Source: Planctomycetota bacterium
GTDB taxonomy: Bacteria; Planctomycetota; Phycisphaerae; Phycisphaerales; UBA1924
Direction of reading: 5' to 3'
Assembly: GCA_023432465.1 (NCBI GenBank)
Contig: JAEYUO010000026.1
Span: 1-19,872 of the forward strand
Length of the DNA stretch: 19,872 bases
Position 1 is the first letter of the stretch; each line of letters opens with the position of its first letter. Below, piece by piece: positions 13,172-19,872 of the stretch. The notes beneath the pieces were generated by a model. It saw only the letters and a program-made list of their open reading frames with translations, searched no databases and was not told where the DNA came from. The position numbers were made by a program, and so were the translations under genes.

Positions 13172-14556
13172 TTGAGCTTCAGGTGGGTAAGGATCGGGTC
13201 GTACAGACCGCTCTGGTTGGCGTAGAGTGCGTGGTTGCGGGCGGAGGAGAACCACTCCTTGCAGGTGGGGCGGAGGGTGCCCGCAGCGGCGAGCAGGTCG
13301 CGCGTGGTGATCGCCCTCACCTGGCCATCGCCCTTCGCGCCCAGCGCCTCGCGCAGCTTGGCCTCGATCGCGACATCGACCATGGCCTTGAGGTCCGCGC
13401 CGCTGAAGTCGGCGGTTTTCTTCGCGATGGCATCGGCATCGATGGTGTCGGCGGGCTTGCCGGTCATGAGCAGGCGGACGATCTCGGCACGCGCGGTGTG
13501 ATCCGGCGGGGGGACAAAGACGATGCGGTCGAATCGGCCGGGGCGCCGGAAGGCGGGGTCGATGTGCCATGGCGCGTTGGTCGCGGCGAGCACGAGAACG
13601 CCCTCGTTCCCCGGGCCGAGGCCGTCAAGCTCTGAGAGGAATTGGTTGACAAGCTGCCTGCCCGCGCTGTGCCGCATATCGGTTCGGCTCGCGCCGAGGG
13701 CATCGACCTCATCGAAGAAGAGCACGCAGGGCTTGTGGTCGCGGGCCTGGTCGAACAGGCTCCGCAGGTTCTTCTCGCTCTCGCCCATCCACATGGCGAG
13801 GACATCGGAGATGCCGACGGAGATGAAGCGGGCCTTGACCTCGCCGGCGGTTGCGCGGGCGAGGTGGGTCTTGCCACAGCCGGGCGGGCCGTACATGAGA
13901 ATGCCGCCGCCGATGGGCTTGCCGTACGAGCGATAGAGCTCGGGCTTGAGAAGCGGATAGATGATCTTGAGGCGGATCTCTTCCTTGACGGCTTCCATGC
14001 CGCCGACATCCTTGAACGAGACGGTGGGCCGCTCGAGTGGGACAAGATCATTCGGCGATGCGCCCTCGGGGTCGGGTTCGCCGGTGCGGCCTTCGATGCG
14101 CATGCGGGACGGCCCGGCCGCGCCCTCCGCCCCCCCACTCCCCGCGGCGACGCCAAGCTCGTCGGCGAGCGAGCTGTCGGCGAGGGACGGGTCGCGATCG
14201 ATGGCGAGCTTGTACTGGTACGCGGCGCGTTCGCGGTCGTTGCGCCCGCCGGAGCGGAGCAAAGCGCGGGCGTAGAGGATCCGCACGGCCGGAGCGGGGT
14301 CGCCCGCGGCGAGGTCTTCGAGCACAACCAGGGCCTTGCTGGTCTCCCCCTTCTGGAAGTAGACACGCGCGAGGGAAGCCTTGATGCCCGCCTCTCGCGG
14401 CCACCGCGCGACCGCTTCGCGCAGCTCGCGCTCCGCCTCATCGGTGCGGCCGAAGCCAAGGAGCGTGTCGGCGAGGACCTGCCGCAGCGGGATGTTGTCC
14501 GGAGAGGCGGCAAGGGCAGCCCGAAGGCCGGCGAGGGTTTCGTCTGGAGTGGGCAT
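13168..14556 (-). CDS. AAA ATPase with N-terminal TPR region
   Basis: This is a 462-residue classical AAA protein. Residues ~5-125 are TPR-like helices (LRQVLADTLLGFGRTDEAER, ASLARVYFQKGETSKAL, AAYQYKLAIDRDP). A flexible Gly/Ala-rich linker spans ~135-170. The ATPase starts at FKDVGGMEAVKEEI. Visible motifs are Walker A GPPGCGKT (223-230), pore loop MWMGES (255-260), Walker B VLFFDEVDA (278-286), sensor 1 Asn327 (AATNAPW), arginine fingers in FRRPGRFDR (336-344) and the C-terminal SGADLK (385-390). The DVGG opening and single AAA module resemble the Vps4/katanin/spastin type, where an N-terminal helical domain recruits substrate. All catalytic residues are present. GGAG lies about 10 nt before the start, and a TAGACT box lies 48 nt upstream. 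The next gene overlaps by 4 bp. Confidence 0.92.
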   Translation of the reverse strand: MPTPDETLAGLRAALAASPDNIPLRQVLADTLLGFGRTDEAERELREAVARWPREAGIKASLARVYFQKGETSKALVVLEDLAAGDPAPAVRILYARALLRSGGRNDRERAAYQYKLAIDRDPSLADSSLADELGVAAGSGGAEGAAGPSRMRIEGRTGEPDPEGASPNDLVPLERPTVSFKDVGGMEAVKEEIRLKIIYPLLKPELYRSYGKPIGGGILMYGPPGCGKTHLARATAGEVKARFISVGISDVLAMWMGESEKNLRSLFDQARDHKPCVLFFDEVDALGASRTDMRHSAGRQLVNQFLSELDGLGPGNEGVLVLAATNAPWHIDPAFRRPGRFDRIVFVPPPDHTARAEIVRLLMTGKPADTIDADAIAKKTADFSGADLKAMVDVAIEAKLREALGAKGDGQVRAITTRDLLAAAGTLRPTCKEWFSSARNHALYANQSGLYDPILTHLKLK

Positions 14557-14604
14557 GTGGTCAGGACTCCGGGAGGGCTTCCTGCTGGGGGGCAGGGGTG
14601 AGGA

Positions 14605-14614
14605 AGTCTAACGT
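14605..14614. promoter_or_regulatory. Overlapping divergent -10-like boxes
   Basis: AGTCTAACGT reads TAACGT (14609-14614) towards the phosphatase gene on the plus strand and TAGACT (14605-14610) towards the AAA gene on the minus strand. Both fit TANNNT. The expected leaders are about 20 nt (plus) and 40 nt (minus). Use of one box should hinder the other. No clear -35 sequences were found. Confidence 0.3.
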
Positions 14615-14621
14615 CTGGGCA

Positions 14622-14641
14622 CGCCGCGCGTGAACGCGGCG
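14622..14641. promoter_or_regulatory. Perfect 7-bp inverted repeat directly before a start codon
   Basis: CGCCGCG (14622-14628) and CGCGGCG (14635-14641) flank CGTGAA, ending one base before the ATG at 14643. In RNA it would form a stable hairpin over the ribosome-binding region; in DNA it could be an operator. No T-run follows, so it is not a terminator. Confidence 0.45.
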
Positions 14642-14642
14642 G

Positions 14643-16154
14643 ATGGCTCTTACCAAGAACGGCTCCATGGCCCTGTTCCCCTTCAAGCTCCTCTCGCCGG
14701 TCCCGGATGGGCGGACCATTCCGCGGGAGTTTGTGCAGCAGTTCAAGGCCGAGCACCTGCACCGACTGAGGCAACGGGTCTTCTGGTACTGCGTGGCCGT
14801 GCTGGGGCTGCTGGTGCTGAGCATCACCCGCATTGGGCTCGACCTCACTTTGCCGCCCGAAGCGCGTGAGCACATGGGCTACATCGCGCTGCGAATCATC
14901 GCCGCGACCGCGCTGCTTGTGTCGTACATCTCGGTCACCCTCTACATCCTGCCGGCGCACAGGGGCCGCGAGCAGATCATCAAGGCGTACAGCCTGCTGA
15001 TCATCACCACGACGCTGGTGCTGACATTGGCGATGCCCCGCGTCGATAACGGCCGGTTTGTCGCGGGGGCGGAGCCCAACGAGTTTGGGATGGCGGCGGT
15101 GGCGCAGCAGGGCGTGACGCTGTTCTTCATTCTGCTGCTGCACCTGATCGCGAGTTTGCTGGTGGAACTCTCGCCGCGGCACGGATTGCGGATCTATGTG
15201 CCCATGCTGGTCATCTATGCGGCGGGGCTGTTGATCGACCCGTACCTGTCGGCGGGGGCGAAGATCCGCTTTGCGGTGATCGCCCCGTTGCTGGGGCTGC
15301 CGGGGCTGCTGTGGAGCCTGTGGCGACACCGGGCGTTCACGGATCGGTTCGTCAACAACGCGATGGCGATGCGCTATGCACAGGTCTCCAGAGAACTGAA
15401 CGAGGCGAGACGCGTGCACGAGGCGATGTTGCCGCCCCCGGTAACAAGCGGCGGGGTGCGCGTGCGCTATCGATACGAGCCGATGCTGGACATCGGCGGG
15501 GACTTTCTGTACATCCACCCGTTGACCGCGCCGCGTGCACCCACCGAGCAACCGATCAGCGTCGTCGTGATCGATGTCACGGGCCACGGCTTTCCGGCCG
15601 CGCTGGCCGTGAACCGGCTGTATGTCGAGCTGACCCGGGCATTTGTTTCCAGCGATGACCCATCGCCTGCACACGTGATCGCGGAGCTGAACCGGGCAAT
15701 GGCCGGAGGGCTCATGCCCTCGGGGATCTTCGCAACGGCGATCGCGCTGCGCGTGCGCGAGCTCGATGGGGGCCGCGTGCTGGAGTGGTGCGGCGCGGGG
15801 CATCCGGAGGCGATTCTTCGGAAGGCGGATGGCACAATTGGGCGACTGGCATCCACTTCACCGATGCTGGGCGTGCTGGAGGCTGAGGGCTTTGAGAGCA
15901 TCAACGCGTCGATCGCTGTCGGACCGGGCGACCGGGTGGTCGCGTACACCGACGGAGTGCTGGAAGCACGCGGGGCGAGCGGAGCAGACTTTGGAATGCC
16001 GCGGATCGAGGAAGCGATCGCCGGGGCCGGGCCGGTGCGTGCGGATGGGGCGGAGGTTGAGCTTGGCAGCACGCTCTTTGAGGCGGTGACAGTGTTCCGG
16101 CAGGGGCCGACACTCGACGATGTGCTGATCGTTGAGATCGTGATCGCGCAGTGA
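14643..16154 (+). CDS. Membrane-bound PPM/SpoIIE-type serine phosphatase (RsbU-like)
   Basis: This is a 503-residue protein. Residues ~46-225 contain six hydrophobic helices with no known sensor fold. A helical linker (~235-262, QVSRELNEARRVHEAMLPPP) joins them to a PP2C-like SpoIIE/RsbU domain. The linker ends in the VHEAMLPP sequence typical of RsbU-type linkers. Catalytic metal ligands are visible: Asp283 and Asp287 (LDIGGDF), Asp311 (IDVTGHG), Asp437 (YTDGVLEA) and Asp492/Asp493 (LDDVLI), plus CGAGHPEAIL at 383-392. Such enzymes dephosphorylate anti-sigma-factor antagonists in partner-switching pathways; no such partner is encoded nearby. Met9 (14667) is an alternative start. The gene is divergent from the AAA ATPase and is preceded by a 7-bp inverted repeat. 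Confidence 0.93.
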   Translation: MALTKNGSMALFPFKLLSPVPDGRTIPREFVQQFKAEHLHRLRQRVFWYCVAVLGLLVLSITRIGLDLTLPPEAREHMGYIALRIIAATALLVSYISVTLYILPAHRGREQIIKAYSLLIITTTLVLTLAMPRVDNGRFVAGAEPNEFGMAAVAQQGVTLFFILLLHLIASLLVELSPRHGLRIYVPMLVIYAAGLLIDPYLSAGAKIRFAVIAPLLGLPGLLWSLWRHRAFTDRFVNNAMAMRYAQVSRELNEARRVHEAMLPPPVTSGGVRVRYRYEPMLDIGGDFLYIHPLTAPRAPTEQPISVVVIDVTGHGFPAALAVNRLYVELTRAFVSSDDPSPAHVIAELNRAMAGGLMPSGIFATAIALRVRELDGGRVLEWCGAGHPEAILRKADGTIGRLASTSPMLGVLEAEGFESINASIAVGPGDRVVAYTDGVLEARGASGADFGMPRIEEAIAGAGPVRADGAEVELGSTLFEAVTVFRQGPTLDDVLIVEIVIAQ

Positions 16155-16161
16155 TCGGCCC

Positions 16162-16167
16162 TATTGT
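16162..16167 (+). promoter_or_regulatory. Putative -10 box (TATTGT)
   Basis: TATTGT lies 8 nt before the ATG at 16176 and just after the phosphatase stop. It fits the leaderless pattern of this window; no Shine-Dalgarno sequence is present. Confidence 0.35.
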
Positions 16168-16175
16168 CCAGCCGC

Positions 16176-16547
16176 ATGTCTGGACTCTTTGGCGGAACAT
16201 CTCTGGAACGGCCGATCACCTGCGAGCGCTGCGGGCTCGCGCTTGCGCAGTGTGTCTGCCCGCGCGACCGCAAGAGCGGCAAGGTGCTGGACCCAAAGGA
16301 CCAGCCCGTGCGCATCCGCCGCGAAAAGCGCAACGGAAAGATCGTCACCGTGATTGTGGGCTTCTCGCCGCGCTCAGACCGCACGGATGACCTCCCCGCG
16401 CTGCTCAAGCACTTCCGAACCACTTTCGGGACGGGCGGTTCATACTCCAAAGCCGATGCCGCGATCGAGTTGCAGGGCGACCACAGGGACAAGGCGCTTG
16501 CGCACATGCTGTCACTGGGATATCCGGCCAAGGCCGCGGGGGGCTGA
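16176..16547 (+). CDS. SUI1/eIF1-family translation factor (YciH-like)
   Basis: This 123-residue protein has a C-terminal SUI1 domain (~44-123): VRIRREKRNGKIVTVIVGF, a helix with LPALLKHFRTTFGTGG, then AAIELQGDHRDKALAHML and the ending GYPAKAAGG. This matches bacterial YciH and archaeal/eukaryotic eIF1, which act at start-codon selection on the small ribosomal subunit. Bacterial homologues are not essential, and their role is only partly known. The first ~35 residues hold four cysteines (Cys16, Cys19, Cys26, Cys28; CERCGLALAQCVC), a possible zinc knuckle that E. coli YciH, as I recall it, lacks. The ATG at 16176 was preferred to a TTG at 16164. It starts 21 bp after the phosphatase stop. Confidence 0.92.
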   Translation: MSGLFGGTSLERPITCERCGLALAQCVCPRDRKSGKVLDPKDQPVRIRREKRNGKIVTVIVGFSPRSDRTDDLPALLKHFRTTFGTGGSYSKADAAIELQGDHRDKALAHMLSLGYPAKAAGG

Positions 16548-16582
16548 TCGACCAGCCGCACCTTGCATCCGGCCGTCTCGGG

Positions 16583-16588
16583 TACACT
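16583..16588 (+). promoter_or_regulatory. Putative -10 box (TACACT)
   Basis: TACACT lies 7 nt before the ATG at 16596, with no ribosome-binding site between. The same hexamer stands before dtd at 5517. Confidence 0.4.
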
Positions 16589-16595
16589 GGCGGCT

Positions 16596-17783
16596 ATGGC
16601 TTCCGCTCCGTCTCTTCGCAAACGTCTGCTCCAAGTTCTCCTCTGGTTCCTTGCCGCATCCGCCGCGAGCGGGGTGCTCACCGTGCTGGTCCCGCAGCGC
16701 GACATCCTGTGGCGCGTCACGGCAATGGGCTTTGTGGCGGTAGCGGCGATCGCGCTGATGATCCCGATGTCGATCCTTGCGGATCGCGAGCGTTTCCGCG
16801 CGGCGGGGTTGTTCGGGATGTGCGCGTGCGTCGCGGCGTTTGTGGTTTCAACGGGATTGATCTGGGCGGGGCTGGGCGGCTGGCGGATGGAAGAGCGGTT
16901 TGGGATGACGCTTGGGCTGGTCGTCTTCATGTCCCCGGCGGTGGTTGGGTTCCTCTGCCTGCGGGCGCTGGAGACGGGGCGCATGGCCGCGGTCGTGGGG
17001 CTCGCGCTCTCGGCGATCGCCAGCGCGTTCTTTCTTACGGCGATCTGGCTGGTTTCGACGACACCGTTCGATCGCTTCATGGGCATCCTGTCGATGTCGG
17101 GCGTGGCGATCTTCTGGACCGGCTTGCCCGCCTCGCTATGCCTGATCGGTCTGGGTCACGACAAGTGGTACTGGCGATGGATCGGCGTGGGCGGCGCAGT
17201 TGCGGCGCTGGTGTTGTGGCTCAACGGCATCTGGACGGAACTCGACGGCGACCCGGCGTTTGTCGTGATCCCGATGAGTATCGCCGCGCTTGGCGCGTTT
17301 GCGAATGTCCTGCTCCGGTCAAACCTGCGGAATGGGCCGCGATTGGTGGTCTACGGCACCATCGCCGCGGCGGCGGCGACAGCGCTCTTTGTGGACCTCA
17401 ACGTGCTGACGGATGACGGTCCATACATGGACCGGTTCGGGTTCGAGCGGTTCACGGCGGGCGCGGCGATCGTCACCGTGAGTGGAACGCTGGCGGTGAT
17501 CGTGCTGACCATGCTGAACCGATGGGCGATGCGCAGGGTGGCGTACGCCGCGCGGACCATTCCGGCAACAGACGGCCCGGCGGGAGTGGAACTCAAGACC
17601 ATCTCATTGCGTTGCCCGCGCTGCACCAAAGAGCAGACGCTCCCGCTCGGACAAGCGTCGTGCACAGAGTGCCGGCTCATCATCAGAACAGCGGTCGAAG
17701 TGCCGGCGTGCCGGCAGTGCGGCTATGACATCTCGATGATCAAGGGGGACAAGTGCCCGGAGTGCGGGGCGGGGATTGGGTGA
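16596..17783 (+). CDS. Multi-spanning membrane protein with two C-terminal zinc ribbons
   Basis: This 395-residue protein has about ten hydrophobic helices between residues 11 and 308, with no transporter or enzyme signature I recognise. After a short linker come two zinc-binding modules: LRCPRC...CTEC (Cys340, Cys343, Cys356, Cys359) and CRQCGYDISMIKGDKCPEC (Cys372, Cys375, Cys387, Cys390). The second is the same CGYD/CPECG ribbon that ends the protein at 401-856. The ribbons should be cytoplasmic if ten helices are right. The start at 16596 was chosen because it gives a basic N-terminus (MASAPSLRKR) before helix 1 and has a TANNNT box upstream; the frame is open to a TTG at 16563. Function unknown. 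Confidence 0.82.
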   Translation: MASAPSLRKRLLQVLLWFLAASAASGVLTVLVPQRDILWRVTAMGFVAVAAIALMIPMSILADRERFRAAGLFGMCACVAAFVVSTGLIWAGLGGWRMEERFGMTLGLVVFMSPAVVGFLCLRALETGRMAAVVGLALSAIASAFFLTAIWLVSTTPFDRFMGILSMSGVAIFWTGLPASLCLIGLGHDKWYWRWIGVGGAVAALVLWLNGIWTELDGDPAFVVIPMSIAALGAFANVLLRSNLRNGPRLVVYGTIAAAAATALFVDLNVLTDDGPYMDRFGFERFTAGAAIVTVSGTLAVIVLTMLNRWAMRRVAYAARTIPATDGPAGVELKTISLRCPRCTKEQTLPLGQASCTECRLIIRTAVEVPACRQCGYDISMIKGDKCPECGAGIG

Positions 17784-17813
17784 GGGGGCGACAAGATTGG
17801 AGCGATCAGGAGG

Positions 17814-18329
17814 ATGGATAAAGAACAACTTCAGGAAGCGTTGATGCTTCAGACTTCCGCGACCGCGGCGGTTACGGCCGAACCTGCGCACTGCGTGCTG
17901 ATGCTCATCCGGCTTCCGTCGTTCAACGATCCCGAGTCGCTGTCGATCACCCGCGTTCGTGACAAGAACCCGCTGTGCCTGAGCCACACTCGCTGGGACC
18001 GAACAGCTGACATGGCGAAGCTGGACTCACCAGTAGAACGAATGCGCTGGCCGCGGCATTTGGAACCGACCATCATTTCCACCGAGAACGGTCTCGATGC
18101 GAGCCTGGCGGAATCCATACGGCGGGAGTTGAGTGGCATCCAAACATCAGTTCACCCCGAGACGACCTCAATCGGTCTTGACGGCACCGGATATGAACTC
18201 CGCTGGACGCACGAGTTCACTCGTGCGAGCTTTCGGTGGTGGGAGGAAGGGCCGAGCGAGTGGCAGGAACTGGCAAACTGGTTCGATCGAAGCTGGTCGC
18301 GACTCAGCGACGCGATCGCCAATCTATAG
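17814..18329 (+). CDS. Hypothetical soluble protein
   Basis: This is a 171-residue protein that I do not recognise. It has no signal peptide or membrane helix. The C-terminal half has a pattern of Gly-Thr-Gly-Tyr-Glu-Leu followed by a Trp-rich stretch (SFRWWEEGPSEWQELANWF, ~142-160), often seen in small uncharacterised bacterial proteins. Codon use is less extreme in G/C at third positions than in neighbouring genes, which could mean recent acquisition or weak selection. The start is uncertain. A perfect AGGAGG (17808-17813) abuts the ATG at 17814 with no spacer, whereas AGGAAG (17833-17838) stands 5 nt before ATG 17844, which would give 161 residues. It follows the zinc-ribbon membrane gene by 30 bp and converges on the transporter gene. 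Confidence 0.65.
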   Translation: MDKEQLQEALMLQTSATAAVTAEPAHCVLMLIRLPSFNDPESLSITRVRDKNPLCLSHTRWDRTADMAKLDSPVERMRWPRHLEPTIISTENGLDASLAESIRRELSGIQTSVHPETTSIGLDGTGYELRWTHEFTRASFRWWEEGPSEWQELANWFDRSWSRLSDAIANL

Positions 18330-18346
18330 CCTTTGCTCTTGTTTCT

Positions 18347-19690
18347 TCACCCCGTCGCATCGTCGCCATTCTCCACCGGCTTCTCGCGGACTGTTGAGGG
18401 CAGACGCTTCCAGATCATCACGACGGGGATGATGGACAGCGCGGACAACGCGGAGCCCACCAGAAACGGCGCGCCCGCGCCGGGATACGGCGTCGGCCCC
18501 TCCTTCGTCGTGAAGAGATAGAACGCCGTGCCGCCAATGAGCGGGCCGAGAATGCCCGCGATGCTCGTCAGGCTGCCCAGTGCCCCCTGCAGCAGACCCT
18601 GCTCGCTCGGCGGGATGGCCTTGGAGTTCATGGCCTGCGCGGCGGGGCCCGCGAGGCCGCCGATCGATGCGAGCACGATGGTCGTATAGATCATCCAGCC
18701 CTGCGTGGCGAGGCCGTACGCCGCGTATGCAAACACGCCGAGCACCAGACCGCCGAGCAGGCAGATGCGCTCGCCGAGCGCGGGGATGATGCTCCGGGCC
18801 AGACCTCCCTGAACAATGGCCGCGGTGATGCCGACGGCGAACAGCGACAGGCCGGTATCGAGGGGCGTCCACGCGAAGCGATTCTGCATCGAGAGGACCC
18901 ATGTCGTGTGCAGGCCGAACTGCGCGACATTCAGGACAAACAGCGTGATCGCGATCATCTTGACCACGGGGTGGCCGATCATCCACACGAGTGCGCCGAT
19001 GGGGTTGGCCTTCTTCCAGGAGAAGCCGCGGCGGTGCTCGCGGGGGAGAGACTCGGGCAGGATGAAGAAGCCGTAGATCACGTTGATGAGCGTGAGGATG
19101 CCCGCCGCGATGTACGGATATCGCACATCGCCGGGACCGATGAACGGGATGTTGATCTTGCTGTCGCCCAGCACCCCGCCCATGAGCGGGCCGAAGACAA
19201 AGCCGAGGCCGAACGCCGCGCCGATCAACCCAAACCCCGCAGCACGCTTCTCGGGCGCGGTGATGTCGGCGATGTACGCGCTGCAGACGGGGATAGTCGC
19301 CCCGGAGACTCCGTTGAGCGCACGGGTGATGAAGAGGAAGGTGATTCCGACGCCCGCGCCGAAGAGCTCGGTCACGTGCGGGGCCTGTGCGGCGGCGAAG
19401 TAATCCAGCGCGGATCCCAGCAGCGCAAGGAGCAGGACCGGCCGGCGGCCAAAGCGGTCGGAGAGCGAGCCGAGGATGGGCGCGAAGATGAACTGCATCG
19501 CGGCGTACGTCGCGATGAGGGTCATGACGGGGAGAGAGGCATCGTGCTCCGCGCCCTCGGTCGGCAGGCCGCGGACCATCGCCACGAGCTTGGGCATGAC
19601 CGGGATGAGCAGGCCGAAGCCAAGGACATCGAGCAACAGCGTTGCGAAGATGAAGACCAGGCTGGGTGCGCGTCGGGGGGACAGGTGCAT
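18347..19690 (-). CDS. MFS drug-efflux transporter, TetA-like
   Basis: This is a 447-residue, 12-helix major facilitator of the drug:H+ antiporter (DHA1, TCR/Tet) type. Helix 1 holds LDVLGFGLLIPVMP (the DxxGxGxxxPVLP-type motif of TetA). Motif A is GSLSDRFGRRP (74-84) between helices 2 and 3. RALNGVSGATIPVCSAYIAD (123-142) covers the conserved helix-4 arginine region, GAAFGLGFVFGPLMGG (157-172) is the antiporter motif C region, and ILPESLP (210-216) follows helix 6. Homology to TetA does not show tetracycline transport; many environmental members export other compounds or are uncharacterised. No TetR-like regulator is adjacent. A TACCCT box on the minus strand (19700-19705) lies 9 nt before the start. 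The C-terminus is a short basic/acidic tail. Confidence 0.92.
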   Translation of the reverse strand: MHLSPRRAPSLVFIFATLLLDVLGFGLLIPVMPKLVAMVRGLPTEGAEHDASLPVMTLIATYAAMQFIFAPILGSLSDRFGRRPVLLLALLGSALDYFAAAQAPHVTELFGAGVGITFLFITRALNGVSGATIPVCSAYIADITAPEKRAAGFGLIGAAFGLGFVFGPLMGGVLGDSKINIPFIGPGDVRYPYIAAGILTLINVIYGFFILPESLPREHRRGFSWKKANPIGALVWMIGHPVVKMIAITLFVLNVAQFGLHTTWVLSMQNRFAWTPLDTGLSLFAVGITAAIVQGGLARSIIPALGERICLLGGLVLGVFAYAAYGLATQGWMIYTTIVLASIGGLAGPAAQAMNSKAIPPSEQGLLQGALGSLTSIAGILGPLIGGTAFYLFTTKEGPTPYPGAGAPFLVGSALSALSIIPVVMIWKRLPSTVREKPVENGDDATG

Positions 19691-19699
19691 AGGAGAGCG

Positions 19700-19705
19700 A
19701 GGGTA
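19700..19705 (-). promoter_or_regulatory. Putative -10 box (TACCCT) of the transporter gene
   Basis: On the minus strand TACCCT lies 9 nt before the ATG at 19690. It fits TANNNT but is the weakest of the set. The region around it is pyrimidine-rich on the minus strand, with no Shine-Dalgarno sequence. Confidence 0.25.
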
Positions 19706-19718
19706 GGAGGAAGAGGGA

Positions 19719-19768
19719 GTGCTGGGTGCTGGGTCGGAAGTCCTGAGTGCTGGAGTCCTGGGTCCTGT
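19719..19768 (+). repeat. Heptamer tandem repeat GTGCTGG / GTCCTGG
   Basis: In-phase words GTGCTGG, GTGCTGG, GTCGGAA, GTCCTGA, GTGCTGG, then one extra base, GTCCTGG and GTCCTGT. The GTCCTGR words are reverse complements of those in the array at 19795-19872. Confidence 0.75.
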
Positions 19769-19794
19769 GCGAGCATGTGAACGGGACGTTGCAA

Positions 19795-19872
19795 CAGGAC
19801 TCAGGACATCAGGACTTCAGGACCCAGGACTCAGGACCCGGGACCCAGGACCCAGGACTCAGGACTCAGGAC
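19795..19872 (+). repeat. Heptamer tandem repeat CAGGACT, 11 copies, reaching the window edge
   Basis: Eleven consecutive copies of CAGGACT/CAGGACC-type words: nine 7- or 6-bp units and two 8-bp units (CAGGACAT, CAGGACTT), with one variant CGGGACC. The array runs off the end of the window. The 15-mer GAGTCCTGGGTCCTG at 19753-19767 is perfectly complementary to 19818-19832 and to 19846-19860, so the two arrays could fold into a long hairpin. The gap between them (19769-19794) holds nothing recognisable. Confidence 0.9.

Noticed and set aside
13464..15803. Minus-strand open frame of 779 codons
   Set aside because: It overlaps the AAA ATPase in another frame and the phosphatase on the opposite strand, has low-complexity Ser/Pro/Arg composition and matches no family.
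18347..19690. Calling the transporter a tetracycline-resistance gene (tetA)
   Set aside because: TetA-like motifs are shared by many DHA1 exporters; there is no tetR neighbour and no basis for substrate assignment.

Overview
The window looks like chromosomal DNA of a high-GC planctomycete, most likely class Phycisphaerae. The evidence is the C-terminal dockerin-like tail with two VPDIFAFLAAWF-type repeats on a secreted protein, the CGYDLRGL/CPECG zinc-ribbon tails on membrane proteins, a bacterial SUI1/eIF1-like protein, and start codons that mostly lack Shine-Dalgarno sequences but sit just behind TANNNT boxes. This placement is inferred from protein style; no rRNA marker is present. There are no tRNA or rRNA genes, insertion sequences, integrases, phage genes or CRISPR arrays.

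Layout. 1-373: a tandem array of ~180-bp units, each carrying two strong hairpins. 401-2129: a small membrane zinc-ribbon protein, then serC (phosphoserine aminotransferase) with a good intrinsic terminator at 2225-2258. 2310-3756: two unrecognised soluble proteins in tandem. 3887-5497: a secreted repeat (propeller-like) protein with a dockerin-like tail. 5529-5993: dtd (D-aminoacyl-tRNA deacylase). 6103-7281: a PilZ-receiver-HPt protein whose receiver and HPt domains have both lost the phosphorylated residue. 7297-9726 (minus): nfo (endonuclease IV), a TPR lipoprotein and queF in one direction. 9789-10457: a lipoprotein of unknown function. 10550-11895: a short-chain dehydrogenase overlapping an ankyrin-like protein by 4 bp. 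11900-14556 (minus): a TPR-AAA ATPase overlapping a TPR-membrane protein by 4 bp, divergent from a membrane SpoIIE/RsbU-type phosphatase (14643-16154). 16176-18329: a SUI1-family protein, a ten-helix membrane protein with two C-terminal zinc ribbons, and a small unknown protein. 18347-19690 (minus): a TetA-like MFS transporter. 19719-19872: heptamer repeats that continue past the window edge.

Most genes are housekeeping: serine and PLP metabolism, tRNA quality control, queuosine synthesis and base-excision repair. The most unusual points are: (1) degenerate 7-bp tandem arrays of different words in several intergenic gaps, often abutting a stop codon, resembling in period the STRR repeats of heterocystous cyanobacteria; (2) eight genes with a TANNNT hexamer 6-9 nt before the ATG, implying leaderless mRNAs; (3) the PilZ-pseudoreceiver-pseudoHPt protein, a possible c-di-GMP effector that cannot be phosphorylated; (4) the translationally coupled TPR-AAA ATPase / TPR-membrane protein pair, a candidate membrane-linked remodelling machine. 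No complete defence, secondary-metabolite or mobile system is visible.
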